From the NCBI GenBank assembly GCA_902611175.1, contig CACLYQ010000006.1, forward strand, positions 1 through 47,898: 47,898 nt of DNA, written 5' to 3'. A program made the position numbers and the translations under genes. The notes below the pieces were generated by a model that searched no databases, was not told the DNA's origin, and saw nothing but the letters and a program-made list of their open reading frames with translations. Of the stretch, positions 46,952 to 47,898 are shown piece after piece (the first letter of the stretch is position 1; every line of letters starts with the position of its first letter). This stretch comes from an uncultured Pelagibacteraceae bacterium. Lineage in GTDB: Bacteria; Pseudomonadota; Alphaproteobacteria; Pelagibacterales; Pelagibacteraceae.

Positions 46952-47898
46952 TTGTTCTTAGATCTTTTTTTTGCAATCAGCTGGGTTAATGAATCTACCA
47001 TTAAATCTGAGGCTTTAAAAATTTCACTTGGTTTAAATTCATGTGAAATATTTTTTTCTTCATTTGTTTTATCTTCAATTACTATACCTTCATCTGGAGA
47101 ATTATTTTTAATATAAATTAGTATTAACCACTCATCATCAATTGTCTCATCCCATTTTATAAATATCTCTCCAGTTTCGAATCTTCTGTCTATGCATCTC
47201 AAGATAGACATATGTTTAGTTATATATCTTTTGTTAAGTTGAAAAACTAAACTATTCGCACTTCTATAGAAGCTTTCAAGTGCAAACTCAATTTTTTGCC
47301 TAGCTAAAGTATACTCCCTTTCTCTTTGAAGTAATTTTGCTCTATCGTCTCCTTCTTGTGTTTCTACACCAAGCGCCTCGACTCGTTCTCTTATTTTCTG
47401 ATCTCTTATTTGTTGATATTTTAATTTTAGTTTTTCGATACGCTCTTGTAATCCTGAATAATCCTCTCTCTTTTCTCTTAAAGCTAATTTTTCAAGTTGT
47501 TCTAGTTCTTTTACCTCTCTTATTCTAAACTTTTCTATTTGCTTTTCTAATTTTAATTCTTGTAAAAATTTCTTTTGTCTCTCCGCCTGCTCTTTTCTTA
47601 ATATAGCCTGTTCTTTTCTTAAGAATAATTTTATATCTTTTGCTCTTTCTCTTTCTAATTTTTGTTCTTGTTTTAATTGAATTTCTTTTTCTTTTAGAAA
47701 GGCAGCTTCATCTGCTTTCTTCTGTTTTTCAATTTCAATTTTTTCTTTTTCTGCTTGCTCAATTTTCTCTAGTTTAATTTGTCTTTTTTCCTCAGCTCTT
47801 ATTTCTTTAAAACGAATTAATCTAAATTCTATAGTTTGAAAAAATTTTTGTATTAATTTATCAATTGCTAATAAATTAAAACTAAATTTGAAAGAAAA
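46948..47898 (-). CDS. Long coiled-coil protein, 5'-partial
   Basis: An open frame on the minus strand enters at the right edge and runs without a stop to TAA at 46948-46950, giving at least 316 residues. An internal ATG at 47211 would give only the last 87 and should not be taken as the start. The upstream part is a highly charged coiled coil (E, K, R, Q with heptad-like Leu/Ile), starting after a short hydrophobic/aromatic stretch (AIDKLIQKFFQTIEF). The last 110 residues are a folded domain with DETIDDEWLILIYI and KPSEIFKASDLMVDSLTQLI. I recognise no family; the N-terminus is missing. Confidence 0.8.
   Translation of the reverse strand, partial: FSFKFSFNLLAIDKLIQKFFQTIEFRLIRFKEIRAEEKRQIKLEKIEQAEKEKIEIEKQKKADEAAFLKEKEIQLKQEQKLERERAKDIKLFLRKEQAILRKEQAERQKKFLQELKLEKQIEKFRIREVKELEQLEKLALREKREDYSGLQERIEKLKLKYQQIRDQKIRERVEALGVETQEGDDRAKLLQREREYTLARQKIEFALESFYRSANSLVFQLNKRYITKHMSILRCIDRRFETGEIFIKWDETIDDEWLILIYIKNNSPDEGIVIEDKTNEEKNISHEFKPSEIFKASDLMVDSLTQLIAKKRSKNN

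Noticed and set aside
47337-47528. Plus-strand frame of hydrophobic Leu-rich sequence
   Set aside because: It is the antisense of the Glu/Lys-rich coiled-coil gene; such codons give Phe/Leu on the other strand automatically.

Overview
The window looks like a SAR11-type (Candidatus Pelagibacter-like) alphaproteobacterial chromosome. The DNA is very AT-rich, the proteins are rich in Lys, Asn and Ile, spacers are tiny, and start/stop overlaps are everywhere. Gene neighbourhoods are alphaproteobacterial: ispH-thrB-rnhA, ctaC-ctaD-ctaB-ctaG-cox3-surf1, ribF-ileS-lspA-DUF3035, and msbA-waaA-lpxK next to DUF2093. I see no tRNA, rRNA, transposase, integrase or CRISPR array.

Layout. (1) 1-6.9 kb, plus strand: a retinal pathway (crtI, crtB, crtY, blh) runs into a 56-codon membrane-protein gene and then ispH, thrB and rnhA. 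It makes beta-carotene and cleaves it to retinal, the rhodopsin chromophore; no rhodopsin gene lies in the window. (2) 6.9-7.6 kb: a loose spot with an unrecognised membrane protein flanked by copies of the nonamer CTATGTACC. (3) 15.7-7.6 kb, minus strand: rsmE, then the aa3-type cytochrome c oxidase and assembly genes (ctaC, ctaD, ctaB, a 41-aa CoxF-like protein, ctaG, cox3, surf1), then thrC and a peroxiredoxin. (4) 15.7-18.2 kb, plus: a haloacid-dehalogenase-type hydrolase, a pirin and a quinone oxidoreductase. (5) 18.7-24.3 kb, plus: ubiA, msbA, waaA, lpxK, lpxL (ubiquinone and lipid A). (6) 24.3-32.7 kb: DUF2093, purD-rsmD, and a minus-strand operon HAD-ribF-ileS-lspA-DUF3035 lipoprotein-pgi. 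(7) 32.8-37.3 kb, plus: groES-groEL with a heat-shock-type promoter and a strong terminator, an exported PEBP-like protein, and typA. (8) 37.3-43.4 kb: small membrane and exported proteins, the tldD-tldE protease pair, a DCC-family protein and a TerB/J-domain protein. (9) 43.4-47.9 kb: isocitrate lyase aceA, divergent from a RamB/ScfR-type regulator with TTTACAAA boxes between them, a TPR protein, and the 3' part of a long coiled-coil gene that runs off the right edge.

The best leads are the aceA/RamB-like switch with its paired octamer operators, the small membrane gene embedded between blh and ispH, the CTATGTACC-flanked locus, the near-total absence of space between convergent genes, and the HMGT variant of the HIGH motif in IleRS. 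Most other content is housekeeping. I found no clear evidence of a wholly new multi-gene system.
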